A DNA stretch of 38,901 nucleotides from Blakeslea trispora. Taxonomy: Eukaryota; Mucoromycota; Mucoromycetes; Mucorales; Choanephoraceae. The position numbers were made by a program, and so were the translations under genes. Positions 21,487 through 31,088 of the stretch are shown in pieces (position 1 is the first letter of the stretch; each line of letters begins with the position of its first letter). Below the pieces are notes generated by a model. It saw only the letters and a list, made by a program, of their open reading frames with translations, ran no database searches and was not told where the DNA came from. Location: contig JAIWNE010000190.1 in the NCBI GenBank assembly GCA_025331445.1, forward strand, positions 1 through 38,901. Direction: 5' to 3'.

Positions 21487-22899
21487 TGTCGTGTTTGGCT
21501 TGTCTGAATATGAATTCCTTAAGAATTGAAGTCTATATTTGTATATAAAGATCTACATCATAATTGGATTAAGTAATCCTACCAACCTTATGTCAGTCTA
21601 GAATGATTTCATAAGCAAGTGCTATGAATCTGGACTAAAGAAGATGATAAGCAATAGAGACTTTTGGGAGGAAAATTCAACGCTCTTAGGTTACCCTATA
21701 AAGAAATAACTTCGCAAAATGTCATCTTATCTAAGAGCGAACCTTATTCAGGACAACTTCCTAAGAGTGCTGAATAAGGTTCACCCTTCCGTCGGTATAT
21801 GAATCTAAGCAGTCCTATTGGCTGAAATTCGGTTCCGACGAGTAAAAATGAGCAAAAAATGAATAGAAATCAGTATTGTTGAAGTAAAAGTATGGTTGTT
21901 GCAACATCTCAATTTAACTAGCAGTGACATAATATTTTGAGTATAAGCCTAAATGACTATGGTCTACATTGATGCCAACCCAAATCTTGATATCTTATAT
22001 GATAAATCAAGCAATTGACTATTCATTTTCTTTAATGGTTTATCTCATATTTTTTATAAGAAAATAAAAATTGAGCATAGAAATGAAGCAATAGAGAAAA
22101 GTGCATCTGCGGTACGGAATGGGTGTGATTGTTGCAAAGCATTTGATTGTTTATGTGACCTTGGTAATGAACTGATTGGAATGTTCCCTAACAACATCTA
22201 CAATCGAACTGCTGCTCTCAAGTAAGATATAGTATAGTAGATTGCATAAAATACTCTACAGAATATAGCCTTGTTATGGTATAGTACTGCAGAACACATC
22301 CATGAATTATACTTCTTGCATTAACATCATGTACTCAATCAAAACAGTCTTCTTTAAACATCAAGAAATGAGTCAAAATATACAGCAAAATATGCTCAAA
22401 TCATCAGCAATTCTGCCTGGAAGTATTCTCATAATTATTGAGTAAAAACATTGCATTTCTATATTAGTTTTTATTGCTCTTACAGCCAAATATCCCAACG
22501 TAAATGTGAATTGCTTCAGGGCTGAAATCTGATTGCTCAATTCATTCAAAGACCGATGGGTGATGAATTTTTGAAACAAACGGAGTTTAATTGATAAACG
22601 TTCTACCGAGACATTTGAGTTTTGTCTCCCAAAAGTCTCTCAAAAGTCTTGCTAAAGAAAGTAAAATGTCAATATGTCATTAAAGGTGACACAAACTAGT
22701 CTATGACATTCTTCTCTTGAATATCCAGATTTAGTAAAGAGTAAAGACTAAAGGAAGTCAAAGACGTAATAGCAATAGTAGATGGCAATTGGTATAAACA
22801 CTCTCATTTATTTTGTTCATAATAAAGGCATATGTAAAACAGTCTCAAACTACTTACTATACTTGTCCCCTTTCTATTTTAAATTACCTAAATACCACA
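21487..22899 (+). mobile_element. Solo LTR of the 425-bp family (L425), split by a nested insertion
   Basis: It starts TGTCGTG (21487), ends ACCACA (22899) and is flanked by the perfect 5-bp target duplication TCAGC (21482-21486 and 22900-22904). Apart from the insert at 21656-22640 it is the reverse complement of the LTR at 24977-25401, the 3' LTR of the chromovirus to its right. In plus orientation it shows a TATA box (TATATAAAG near 21,543) and AATAAA at 22821-22826. No internal retrotransposon sequence adjoins it, so it is a solo LTR. Confidence 0.9.
21656..22640. mobile_element. 985-bp insertion with 15-bp terminal inverted repeats
   Basis: The insert has perfect inverted ends: AGAGACTTTTGGGAG at 21656-21670 and its complement CTCCCAAAAGTCTCT at 22626-22640. 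The uninterrupted sister LTR at 24977-25401 reads straight through the site (AAGCAATAAGTCTTGC), proving insertion. About 3 extra bases remain at the right junction, so the target duplication was about 3 bp but is no longer clean. Just inside the left end CTCTTAGG, CTAAGAGCG and CCTAAGAGTG form subterminal inverted words. No protein is encoded, so this is a non-autonomous DNA element that needs a transposase from elsewhere. Confidence 0.8.
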
Positions 22900-22904
22900 T
22901 CAGC

Positions 22905-24392
22905 TATCCTAATGTAGGTAAAAAGAGAATAAACCTGAAACCTTCTTGGAAATTGGCCAATCAGAGTAGCAAATTTCCATTACAATGAAAAGGGTAAATG
23001 TTGATGATTTGGCTTATTTCCTCTCTTTGCATCATACGCTTCAACCAAGAACAACAAAAAAGAGTTTTTGTGATATTGATGAATTCAATCATTTGATTAA
23101 AGAATGAGATGTAGTCAAAAAGACGATCACATTTGAATAATGTAAAGATAAAGAGACAAGCCTTAGATTTCAATAAAAGTATCATTTTCACAAAGCATTG
23201 ATTTCATGTGCTCTGACTTGCTTTTGCATATTAAGAACTGACTAGAATAGTTATAGTCAGTAAGAAATATTTAGCCCTTTAGTTAAAAAAGCTAACTTCT
23301 ATGAGCACATGTTAGCTTTCTCGCTGCTCATCAGTTCTGCAGGTCGACATCTTAAACTTACATGAGCATGCAAGATGGTAGGTCATCTCGGAAAAGGCCG
23401 AAATAAAATAAAATAAAATAAATAAAAAGCACCTACAAATACCCTAGAAAGCGATTGCTTAGTTAATAAAAGCTGAAAATCTGGAATATAGTTGACCAGT
23501 TTCTTAAAGAGATACCTAAAAAATGTATACCTCTAAATTAGAGAGATAGATATATGATGGTAAATGTATGCTCAAAGCAATATACAATAGAGATAAAAAT
23601 TTGATGATATTAAACGATTAAAATTCCGCGCACCTAGGTTTTGCAACAAGGTTTTGTCAAATGCCTACGTGGGCATTTGAACAGCCAATAAAATGCGAGC
23701 ATTTTGGTGCATGAATTCAAAATAAATTCTAAAAAAAAAAGGAAAGTAAAGGTGGCATAATTTATTCATATCATATTTTTTTGTTAATAAATGAGCGAAA
23801 AGTCTTCTAAAGAGTGTCTTTTGCAGTTGAAGGAGTGTCCTGGGTAAGTTCTTGGCCATCTTGGCTTTGGATTGGGCTTGAGCTCTACAATGTAAAAATG
23901 ACTGTTGTAGAGTTGCAATGGAATAGGGCGAACAGGGAAGGGAGGGGAAAAGTAAGGAGCGAATGTGGTACCACCACAGGAAAATTTCGTGTAAAAATAT
24001 GTAATTTCATGGAGCAATAATCTCATTGAAAAAATGGCCGTTTTCATTGAAAAATAAAATTAAATGAAAAAATGTGACAATGAAATTTACATGAACTTCA
24101 TGTAAATTTGAAATAGCTTCAATTACATTGAGCTACCAAATATCAATAAAAACATTTGACAATAAATTTCATATCAAAATATGTGAAGTTTATATAGTTT
24201 AAGCAATAATTATCTCTTCATTGTTCTCGCAGTTTCTGATTTTTCTACAAGTAACAATACTAGGTACTATCATATAAATAAACATGATTCAAGTTACCTT
24301 TTTCTGCGAGCGTGTGAGCTCATCGAGCTCCATTTTGGCTGAATGAGAGCTGTGATGGGCCAAAGGTCAACACAGCCCTCCAAGAATCCCAA
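22905..24392. other. AT-rich spacer between the solo LTR and the small coiled-coil gene
   Basis: No convincing gene. Minus-strand frames at 23665-23859 and 23784-24047 overlap each other and have no family features. Visible elements are an AAAATA-type microsatellite near 23,400-23,430, a GTGGTACCACCAC-like palindromic word near 23,965, and the 13+13-bp palindrome listed separately. Confidence 0.5.
24083..24109. repeat. Perfect 13-bp inverted repeat around one base
   Basis: AAATTTACATGAA, a single C, then TTCATGTAAATTT. Variants of the ATGTAAATTT word occur around it and also around 5,180-5,260 and 5,700-5,765, suggesting members of one AT-rich dispersed repeat. Edges of the repeat could not be defined. 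Confidence 0.6.
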
Positions 24393-24899
24393 CTAGGGAT
24401 AACTTGCCACAGCATAGGTAAGAACCTGCTGCTTCATGCTGTTTTGGTCTTTAGCCAAAACCTCTCTCCAAGTTCTTTTGCTGTTGTTGTCAACATTGGC
24501 AAAAGATTGACAAACAAGCAAAGCTTCTCTGTCGAGACAGTTTAGCATCTTCAAAACAGACGCCTCATCCTCATCTTCCAAGCTTGTTTGAAGCAACCTA
24601 AGTACTTCGGCTTTTCCAATGTTTCCTCTTGGAAGAGGAATGAGAGTGTTTTTGGGTGCTGGGGTGGAGGAGGTTACCTGGGCGGCAGCGGCAGCGACAG
24701 TGGCAGAGACAGTGGCAGTGGCAGTGGCAGTGGCAGTGGCAGCGACAGTGGCTTCAAGCTCATCCATTCTTCTATCCATTCCTTCGCACTTGCTCTCGAT
24801 AGCACTCACCTTTGTCAAGATGACTTCCAGCGTATGCTTGATACCTTCAATGCTGTTTTCAACAGAAGAATGTGTTGTCTTAGAACTTTTGAGAGACAT
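24393..24899 (-). CDS. Small coiled-coil protein of unknown function
   Basis: A 168-codon frame with an ATG start (MSLKSSKTTHSSVEN). Residues about 15-50 form a likely coiled coil (heptad-spaced I, L and V in IEGIKHTLEVILTKVSAIES and GMDRRMDELEATV). An Ala/Thr/Val tract follows, made by a TGCCAC-type hexanucleotide repeat (24,690-24,755), then a Pro-rich hinge, then a helical C-terminal part (GKAEVLRLLQTSLEDEDEAS, WREVLAKDQNSMKQQV). The stop is TAG. Beyond it the same frame continues for about 35 codons (LGFLEGCVDLWPITALIQPK) to a good GTAACT donor, so the TAG may be a nonsense mutation in a longer gene or a genuine end. The architecture resembles the coiled-coil gene inside the CACTA element at 31,089, but I saw no direct sequence match. 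Not recognised. Confidence 0.5.
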   Translation of the reverse strand: MSLKSSKTTHSSVENSIEGIKHTLEVILTKVSAIESKCEGMDRRMDELEATVAATATATATATVSATVAAAAAQVTSSTPAPKNTLIPLPRGNIGKAEVLRLLQTSLEDEDEASVLKMLNCLDREALLVCQSFANVDNNSKRTWREVLAKDQNSMKQQVLTYAVASYP

Positions 24900-24976
24900 A
24901 TCAAATAAAATAAAGTTAAAAAAAAAGAAACAGTGATTTTTTAAAAAAAATTATGCCTTATCTTTTAGTGCATGGG

Positions 24977-25401
24977 TGTGATATTTAGGTAATTTAAAAT
25001 AGAAAGGGGACAAGTATAGTAAGTAGTTTGAGACTGTTTTACATATGCCTTTATTATGAACAAAATAAATGAGAGTGTTTATACCAATTGCCATCTACTA
25101 TTGCTATTACGTCTTTGACTTCCTTTAGTCTTTACTCTTTACTAAATCTGGATATTCAAGAGAAGAATGTCATAGACTAGTTTGTGTCACCTTTAATGAC
25201 ATATTGACATTTTACTTTCTTTAGCAAGACTTATTGCTTATCATCTTCTTTAGTCCAGATTCATAGCACTGGCTTATGAAATCATTCTAGACTGACATAA
25301 GGTTGGTAGGATTACTTAATCCAATTATGATGTAGATCTTTATATACAAATATAGACTTCAATTCTTAAGGAATTCATATTCAGACAAGCCAAACACGAC
25401 A
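24977..25401 (-). mobile_element. 3' LTR of chromovirus Z (family L425)
   Basis: On the minus strand it starts TGTCGTG (at 25401) directly after a G-rich polypurine tract and ends TATCACA (24977). It is 425 bp and matches the solo LTR at 21487-22899 minus its insert. It follows the chromodomain end of element Z on the same strand by 190 bp, which is the expected place of a 3' LTR. The 5' LTR of Z lies outside the window, so the target duplication could not be tested. Confidence 0.88.
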
Positions 25402-25415
25402 TTATCCCCACCCAG
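25402..25415 (-). promoter_or_regulatory. 3' polypurine tract of element Z
   Basis: The minus strand reads CTGGGTGGGGATAA immediately before the LTR start TGTCG. A purine-rich RNase H-resistant tract at this position primes plus-strand DNA synthesis in LTR retrotransposons. An identical 15-mer occurs inside pol at 27050-27064. Confidence 0.7.
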
Positions 25416-25591
25416 GTATTAACTAATACCGTCAAACACTTTGATCTATATCAGAGGCAATACTACGAAGCAATTACAATTTTTTTTAAAATACTATATA
25501 CAGACTATTTGTACATGTCAGATAATAACTCTATTATCTGATTTAGTGCAACAATGCTAAGACCAAGTCTTGATCCATAAATAACCATTAT

Positions 25592-26473
25592 TTATGATCT
25601 ACGAGATCTCTTACTCTGATAGGCTCTTGTAAATCTTTTTCTCTTTGTTCTTGAGTTGGCGGAGTTTTCCTTTTGAAGCTCTCTCAACAATTTCTTGTTG
25701 GCTTTATTTGTTTCCTTGATACTTTCTGGGATTTCACCAATTCTCTGCAAATATTCAGTAATGAATTTTGGATCAGTGAAACTCTCAGCAGGTTCCCAAG
25801 TATCATAAGATTCATCATAATCTTGCCATCTACACCTGTAGAGGTACTGGTTCTTATCATTCAACATATGAGCAACAGTTGCTTCTACTTCGAAGATGTC
25901 ATCTTTGTTCTCTAATATCTTATCAGATACTTTCTTTAACAGAGAAGGTGGATAGTTTCTAGGTTCTAGAATACCTCTTTCATTCTTTAACACATAGGTA
26001 TTCGCCTGAGTCTTTCTTACTACTGTGTAAAATCCTTTATACTTAGGATCCAACTTGTTTTGTTTCTCTGTCACTAAGATCATCACAGTTGATCCAGGAG
26101 GAAATTCAACTTTCTTGTGATTAGCATCAAACACTTGTTTTTGCTTTTCTGTGACTTGCTTTACACGTTCATAGACAGCAGGGTAAACTATCTCAGTCAT
26201 TCTTTTTATTTTCTCTTGCAACTCTTTCTGAATCTGTTCAGCAGTCGCACTATCCTTCTCTTGACTAAAGTCCTTAAAGTCATTGGGGTTTCTTCCGAAC
26301 ATTAACGAGAAAGGGGTACTCTTTGTTCTAGCATTATACTTGCTATTCAAGAACAACTGTGCAGCAGGTACTTTCAAATCCCAGTAAGCTACATTACCAA
26401 CTACTAGCTTCTTAATGGTATTCACTGCAGCCTGTACAGCTCTTTCACTTGCACCATTAGCTCTAGGATGATA
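25592..26473 (-). pseudogene. Integrase C-terminal half and chromodomain (element Z)
   Basis: It starts after a TAG (26474-26476) that is in frame with the upstream half (ALIS-stop-YHPRANGASERAV). The region holds the catalytic Glu (NGASERAVQAA), YWDLKVPAAQLFLNSKYNART, FSLMFGRNPNDF, the GPY/F-like module (DPKYKGFYTVVRKTQANTYV) and a chromodomain (DIFEVEATVAHMLNDKNQYL, DYDESYDTWEPAESF). It ends in a basic tail (RTKRKRFTRAYQSKRSRRS). Chromodomain integrases direct insertion to heterochromatin-like targets. The rest of the pol gene lies directly upstream, and the LTR 190 bp downstream. Confidence 0.9.
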
Positions 26474-27770
26474 CTACGATATCAATGCATGTTCAAACCC
26501 AACATTCTCTTTTACACAAGTCATCAGTGAATTCACAAACTCGCGTCCATTGTCACTCTGTAACTTTCTCATTGGACCATAAGTACTGATTATATCCAAG
26601 ATCTGCAAAGAAACTGTAGCAGCACTCTTATTCGGGATGGGTCTAAGTACATAAAACTTACTAGCAATGTCAATCATAACTAACAGGTACTCGTTTCCTC
26701 TAGTTGACATTGTAAAGGGACCAGTCAAATCAATACCCCAAATATCTCCAGGCATAGGAGCAGTTACAGGACGTAAAGGATTATAACCTTTTCTAGAAAT
26801 ATTGTGACGCTGACACTGTACACATGCTTGTACCAGATCATTGGCTTGACTCTGTGCATTACTCCAATAAATTCCTTTTCTCTTCAATGCTTGAACTATT
26901 GCTTCTGCACCAAAATGACCTTTCAAATGTTCGTCTACTAATAGCTTATTTCTCTCGTTCTCAGTGGGAGGAGTAAAGTACTCACCACTCAACACATCAG
27001 GTAGAGGTTCCAAGGAGACAGCTCCGTTGCGCATGATCGACTTGATCCAATTATCCCCACCCAGTTCATTTAGCAGGGAATCACTGCCGTCAAACAGACG
27101 CGACAACGCATCAGGCAACACATTCGAAACACCTGGTAAATGAACGATCTTAAAATCATACTGCAAAATAGTGTCCATCCATGCAATCATCATCAGATTA
27201 GCGACACGTTGGGTGTGGAGATAAGTAAGCGCCTTATGATCCGTAAACAAGGTAAAATGGGAACCATACACATACTTGTGAAAACGCTTCAATTCAAAGA
27301 CAACAGCCAACAACTCACGCTTAGTGGCCGAATAATTTCTTTCACTCTTGGATAAACTTTTGGCCACGAAAGAAATGTACTTTGTCTTGCCATCAATGAC
27401 TTGATACAACACTGCACCAATACCAGTCAAAGAAGCATCACAACTAATGCAAAACTTAGCATTCATATCCGGGTAGGATAACACAGTATCACTCAACAAA
27501 GCCTTCTTCAAATTATCGAAAGCAATTTGATGCCGTTCATTCCACAAATGCACAATGGACTTCTCATTTCTTAATGAGTCTAAAGGAGCCATTATCGTTG
27601 ATACATTTGGGATCAAATTTCTAAAGTAGTTGGTCAAACCACAATAGCGCTGGATATCTTTACCAGTTTTAGGTTGGGGGAAATCCAAAACATTGACTAA
27701 CTTTCTACGATCCATAGTGATACCAGCAGGTGATATATGGAAACCGAGTAAATAAATTTCTTTTGGAAGA
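26474..27770 (-). pseudogene. RNase H and integrase N-terminal half (element Z)
   Basis: From the RT connection (EIYLLGFHISPAGITMDRRK, YCGLTNYFRNLIP) into RNase H: CISCDASLTGIGAVLYQV, RNYSATKRELLAVVFELKRF and FTLFTDHKALTYL, ending PDALSRLFDGSD. The integrase zinc finger follows (HLKGHFGAEAIVQALKRKG, CVQCQRHNISRKG), then the core with first Asp (LLVMIDIASKF) and second Asp (QSDNGREFVNSL). The frame is shifted by one base relative to the RT part in CCAAAAGAAA near 27,765. It ends at a TAG at 26474-26476. A candidate central polypurine tract lies within it (27050-27064). Confidence 0.9.
27050..27064 (-). repeat. Candidate central polypurine tract in pol of element Z
   Basis: The 15-mer CTGGGTGGGGATAAT on the minus strand is identical to the 3' polypurine tract and first base of the LTR at 25401-25415. 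It lies in the RNase H-integrase linker (coding LGGDN). A second shared word, CCGTCAAACA, follows at similar distance in both places (25,429 and 27,087). Some LTR elements use a second internal tract for plus-strand priming. Confidence 0.45.
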
Positions 27771-29726
27771 AATGACACTTCTTAGGATTTAACTTCAAGT
27801 TAACCTTAGTCAATCTTTGAATTACTTGCTTCAAATGCTCTCTATAATCCTCAGTGTTCTTACTAGCAACCACAATGTCATCCACAAAGAATCTTACAAA
27901 AGATAATCCTTCAAGAGCTATACTCATAGTTCTTTGGAATTGCGAACTGAAATGCTTAATACCAAACACTGTACCGATGGGTTTGTACTGAACACCACGC
28001 CAAGTGAAACTAAGCTTATGCGCATCCTTTGGATTCAAACGCAAAGAATTGAACGCAGATTTCAAATCAAGAGTAGAATACACATTCGCACCCTTCAAAT
28101 CTTCAAATAGTCCACCAATCACAGGCAGAGGCATTCTGTCAATTGACTTCAACAACAGATTCAACATTCTAGGATCATGACATACACGATAACCAGTTGT
28201 CTCACCCTTACCATTAGTCTTAGAGACCACAGTCAAAGGTGCATTCCATGCAGTATTGGCTGGAGCTTTCTCAATGATACCGTTATCTAACCACTCCTTG
28301 ACTTGTTTATCCACAACTTCTTGCATAGCAATAGGAATAGGATAAGGAGCTCGATAAGCAGTAGCATTCTCGGGAGTATCCAGACATACCACACTCTCAG
28401 GAATAGTACGAAACGATCCCTTAGGAATAGCTTGATTTTCATCAATAAAATGATTAATATAATCCATCACTTTCTCAAACTCTTGAGGACCTAAAGCAGG
28501 ATTATTTTCTTTACTTTCATTCTCTCTTTGGATAGAATCCAGAAGATCACTACGATTATTGAAACGTCTATCAGCTTCAAGTCTTTCTTCGTTAGAATTC
28601 TGATCATCAAATGTCATTGGCAAACCATAAATACCAATACCCAAAGAGGACATGAAATCAGTACCAATACTGAGATCATACTCATTACTATTAGTTAAAT
28701 TCATCACTTCAAATTCGCGCTGAATAGTCTGATTATTACAAGTAACACTCAATTTACAAGTACCAATTCTCTTAACACAAGAAGCACTATCAGCCAAACG
28801 AATAAAAAACTTATGAAAATTACTCTTATTCACTAAATTTTTATTGACATGTTCAATATAACTAATAGGTATCTTATTCTTGACACAAAACTTAACATCC
28901 ACCGAACTGAAAGTGGCACCACAATCCAACAAAGAATAGGTTCTAATAGAATTGTTGACAAGAATAGGGAAAACAATATTAGTGCTTACTTCTTTAAAGT
29001 CTCTTTTGATGACTACATCTTTTTGACTAGACTTACATTCCAAAGCCATCTTGGCCAAAGCACCAGAATTGTCGTCACTCGACGCCCACTGTGAAGCACT
29101 AGCTCCAGATTCAAACTCAGTAGCACTCGCTACTTTTCCAGAACGGACTGCCATTCTAGAAGTTTTTTCTTCAACCATTTTCTCTCTGCCAAGACAGTTG
29201 TGACCAGCAACCCAAGGAGCACCACAAGCAAAGCAAATTTTTTTTCTCAGCGCCTTCTGAAAGTCAGAGAATCTCTTCGACTTTCCCTCAGAATCACTAG
29301 CAAACGAACGCTTCTTGCCCTTTTTCAACCCAGAAACACCTTGGCCAGCAGCAGAGGAAGGAGACTTGGACTCACCAGGGTTCGCAAACAAAGAAGCAGA
29401 GTCACTTGTCGTGGCACTCACCAACGCAATGATGTCCTCCAACTTAGAAGGCATCTTGGTTCCATAATTGGCCGACAAGGGAATCAGACAAGCTTCTCGA
29501 ACCTCAGTTCTCAAGTTCCACCAGAAGCACAACACCAACTGGACACCATCTTCAAGACCGGCTTGACGGCGATACTTTTGGAATTTGGCTCCAAAAGCAC
29601 GAGCAGAGGATCTATAGGGGCACAGCAACACCGCCCTAATATTGGAATATGATATAGAGGTAACTCGTAGCTTTCAAAAATACCAGTTTCCTTTTTTGGA
29701 AAGGTCTAGAAAGTGGAGAAAAAGCT
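27771..29726 (-). pseudogene. Gag C-terminus, protease and reverse transcriptase (element Z), cut by the CACTA element
   Basis: One long frame. Gag capsid-type sequence (CPYRSSARAFGAKFQKYRRQ, LVLCFWWNLRTEV) and a basic linker lead to an atypical knuckle (CFACGAPWVAGHNC). The protease has YSLLDCGATFSSVD (D-C-G-A in place of D-[ST]-G-A) and NEYDLSIGTDFM. The RT has RAPYPIPIAMQEVVDKQVKE, VYSTLDLKSAFNSL (catalytic Asp), KPIGTVFGIKHFSSQF and FVDDIVVASK (FVDD). Upstream of residue CPYRSS the frame continues past one TGA (near 29,677) up to 29,726, exactly where the CACTA insertion begins. Gag is therefore split there, and its N-terminal part should lie beyond the inserted copies on the right. A one-base shift near 27,765 separates RT from RNase H. 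Confidence 0.88.
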
Positions 29727-29729
29727 CTT

Positions 29730-29743
29730 CACTCTAATCAATT
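29730..29743 (+). repeat. Left terminal inverted repeat of the CACTA element
   Basis: CACTCTAATCAATT, preceded by the target duplication CTT. It pairs with 38849-38862 (12 of 14 positions) and begins with the CACT tetranucleotide typical of the superfamily. Confidence 0.85.
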
Positions 29744-29765
29744 TGGTGAGTATGAGATGTCGGTT

Positions 29766-29945
29766 AGACGTAGGTGAGACGGTCTCATCACCGTCTCATC
29801 CACACTGTGTAAAAAAAACAAACGCCCGTCTAATACAAAATGTGGATGAGACGTTCTCATCACGTCTCATTCACAGTGTGTGTCATATACAAGCTACCGT
29901 CTCATCCTCATTCTTTTCTTGTGGATGAGACGTCTCATACCTTTT
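29766..29945. promoter_or_regulatory. Left subterminal GATGAGACG repeat array
   Basis: At least seven copies of GATGAGACG or CGTCTCATC (some as GTGAGACGG or GTCTCATCA) in both orientations, several paired back to back as small palindromes (TGGATGAGACGTCTCAT). In En/Spm such subterminal motifs bind the accessory protein TnpA and are needed for excision. The same motif reappears near the right end. Binding here is inference. Confidence 0.75.
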
Positions 29946-30373
29946 GATGATTCGCCCTTCTTACAGACGAACCCTTGGCTGACCTTCCTTAAACGGACCT
30001 TTGATTTTAGCTTGTACATCCTTCGGGACATACTTCTTTTCTTTAGCCTTGTTCCACGTTACAATTTACATTCATTAGACGCTTCCTTTCCTTTTGCTAT
30101 TTGCTCATCTTTCTAACGATGATACCTTTATTTGGATGCTTCTTTAGCTTTAGGTAGTACTAATTCTTTACTTCTTTCACTTTATATGCTTAAAATAGAT
30201 TTTTGCGCTTTTTTAAATGCTTTTTAATTGGGCTCTTTATTTAAAATATTGATATATATATATACATCATGTACTACTAAAAACGACCATTTTACTGGCC
30301 TAGATATGACTAAAAAGAGCGGAATTGGCATGGGATGCCATGGATTCCTACCCTTGCACTTACCTTCACCAGG

Positions 30374-30964
30374 CTATCGTTTAGGGGCCAGTTTTTTAGC
30401 AAAAACGCTTGAAACACCACACAGAGGAGCAATCTTGATCAATAGCGCAAAAAGCCTGGAAGAATAGAGAGCGAAAACAGACGCGGTACAATTCTAGAAA
30501 TGAAATTGTTAGAAAGCTGATAAAAACAATAATACGTGAAATTACTTACCAAAAATTCACCCATCAAAAGAACCCACAAAGAAAGACGTTTCCTGAAGAA
30601 GGCAATCTAAATAAATAAAAAATTTTAGTCAAATGTAAAGGAGATAATTATATGATTACGGTTAATACCAACCTCAAAACCAAAAATCAGTGGCAACACA
30701 GACAGGTAATCTACGAAAAGTTCATGTTAATTAGATGCTTGAATGAACAGTGTAATACTAACCTCTTCTCTTGAAAGATACTAGTGATAATCTAAAAAAA
30801 ATACGAGGCTTAAGACCATATTATCTGTAAAAGCGAAAATAAAACTTACCACATAAAATAAAATAAAAAACGAGAGAAAAAAGGAAAAGAAAGAACAAAA
30901 AAGAAGCTGCGTTTAAGAGCGGGAAAGTAAATTCTGTTGAAGAAAATTTTTTCTTTTGGGTCAT
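30374..30964 (-). CDS. Five-exon gene for a small hydrophobic (membrane?) protein
   Basis: Exons on the minus strand: 30964-30850, 30780-30763, 30710-30673, 30606-30550 and 30493-30374. Introns are 69, 52, 66 and 56 nt with donors GTAAGT, GTTAGT, GTTGGT, GTAAGT and acceptors CACTAG, TCGTAG, ATTTAG, TTCTAG. Splicing gives one open 115-residue frame, starting MTQKKKFSSTEFTFPLLNAA and ending TAG. Likely membrane segments are FLFFLFLFSLVFYFILC (residues about 22-38), YLSVLPLIFGFEIAFF and LSLWVLLMGEFLNC. Another GTAAGT donor follows the stop (near 30,353) and an AATAAA lies at 30236-30241 (reverse complement), so the transcript may have a spliced 3' UTR. A strong acceptor TTCTTCCAG inside exon 5 allows an alternative end. 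No family recognised. A T-rich strand yields hydrophobic residues by composition, so coding status is moderate. Confidence 0.5.
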
Positions 30965-31088
30965 ACAAGCAATGTTGACATTGTGTACCCAGATTTACAA
31001 ATTGGTAAGTAAGAGATCATATTTAAACTGCAACATAGCTTTCTATTTCCACTCTTCTATTACCTTTTATACATAAATTTTCTTTCCA

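Noticed and set aside
24588..24936. Two plus-strand Gly/Ser- and Ala/Val-rich frames.
   Set aside because: They are the other-strand reading of the hexanucleotide repeat in the minus-strand coiled-coil gene.
27755..27775. A programmed frameshift between RT and RNase H of element Z.
   Set aside because: No canonical X-XXY-YYZ slippery heptamer in phase, and Ty3 relatives keep RT and RNase H in one frame. A lost base in the A-run fits better, though the -1 direction is noted.
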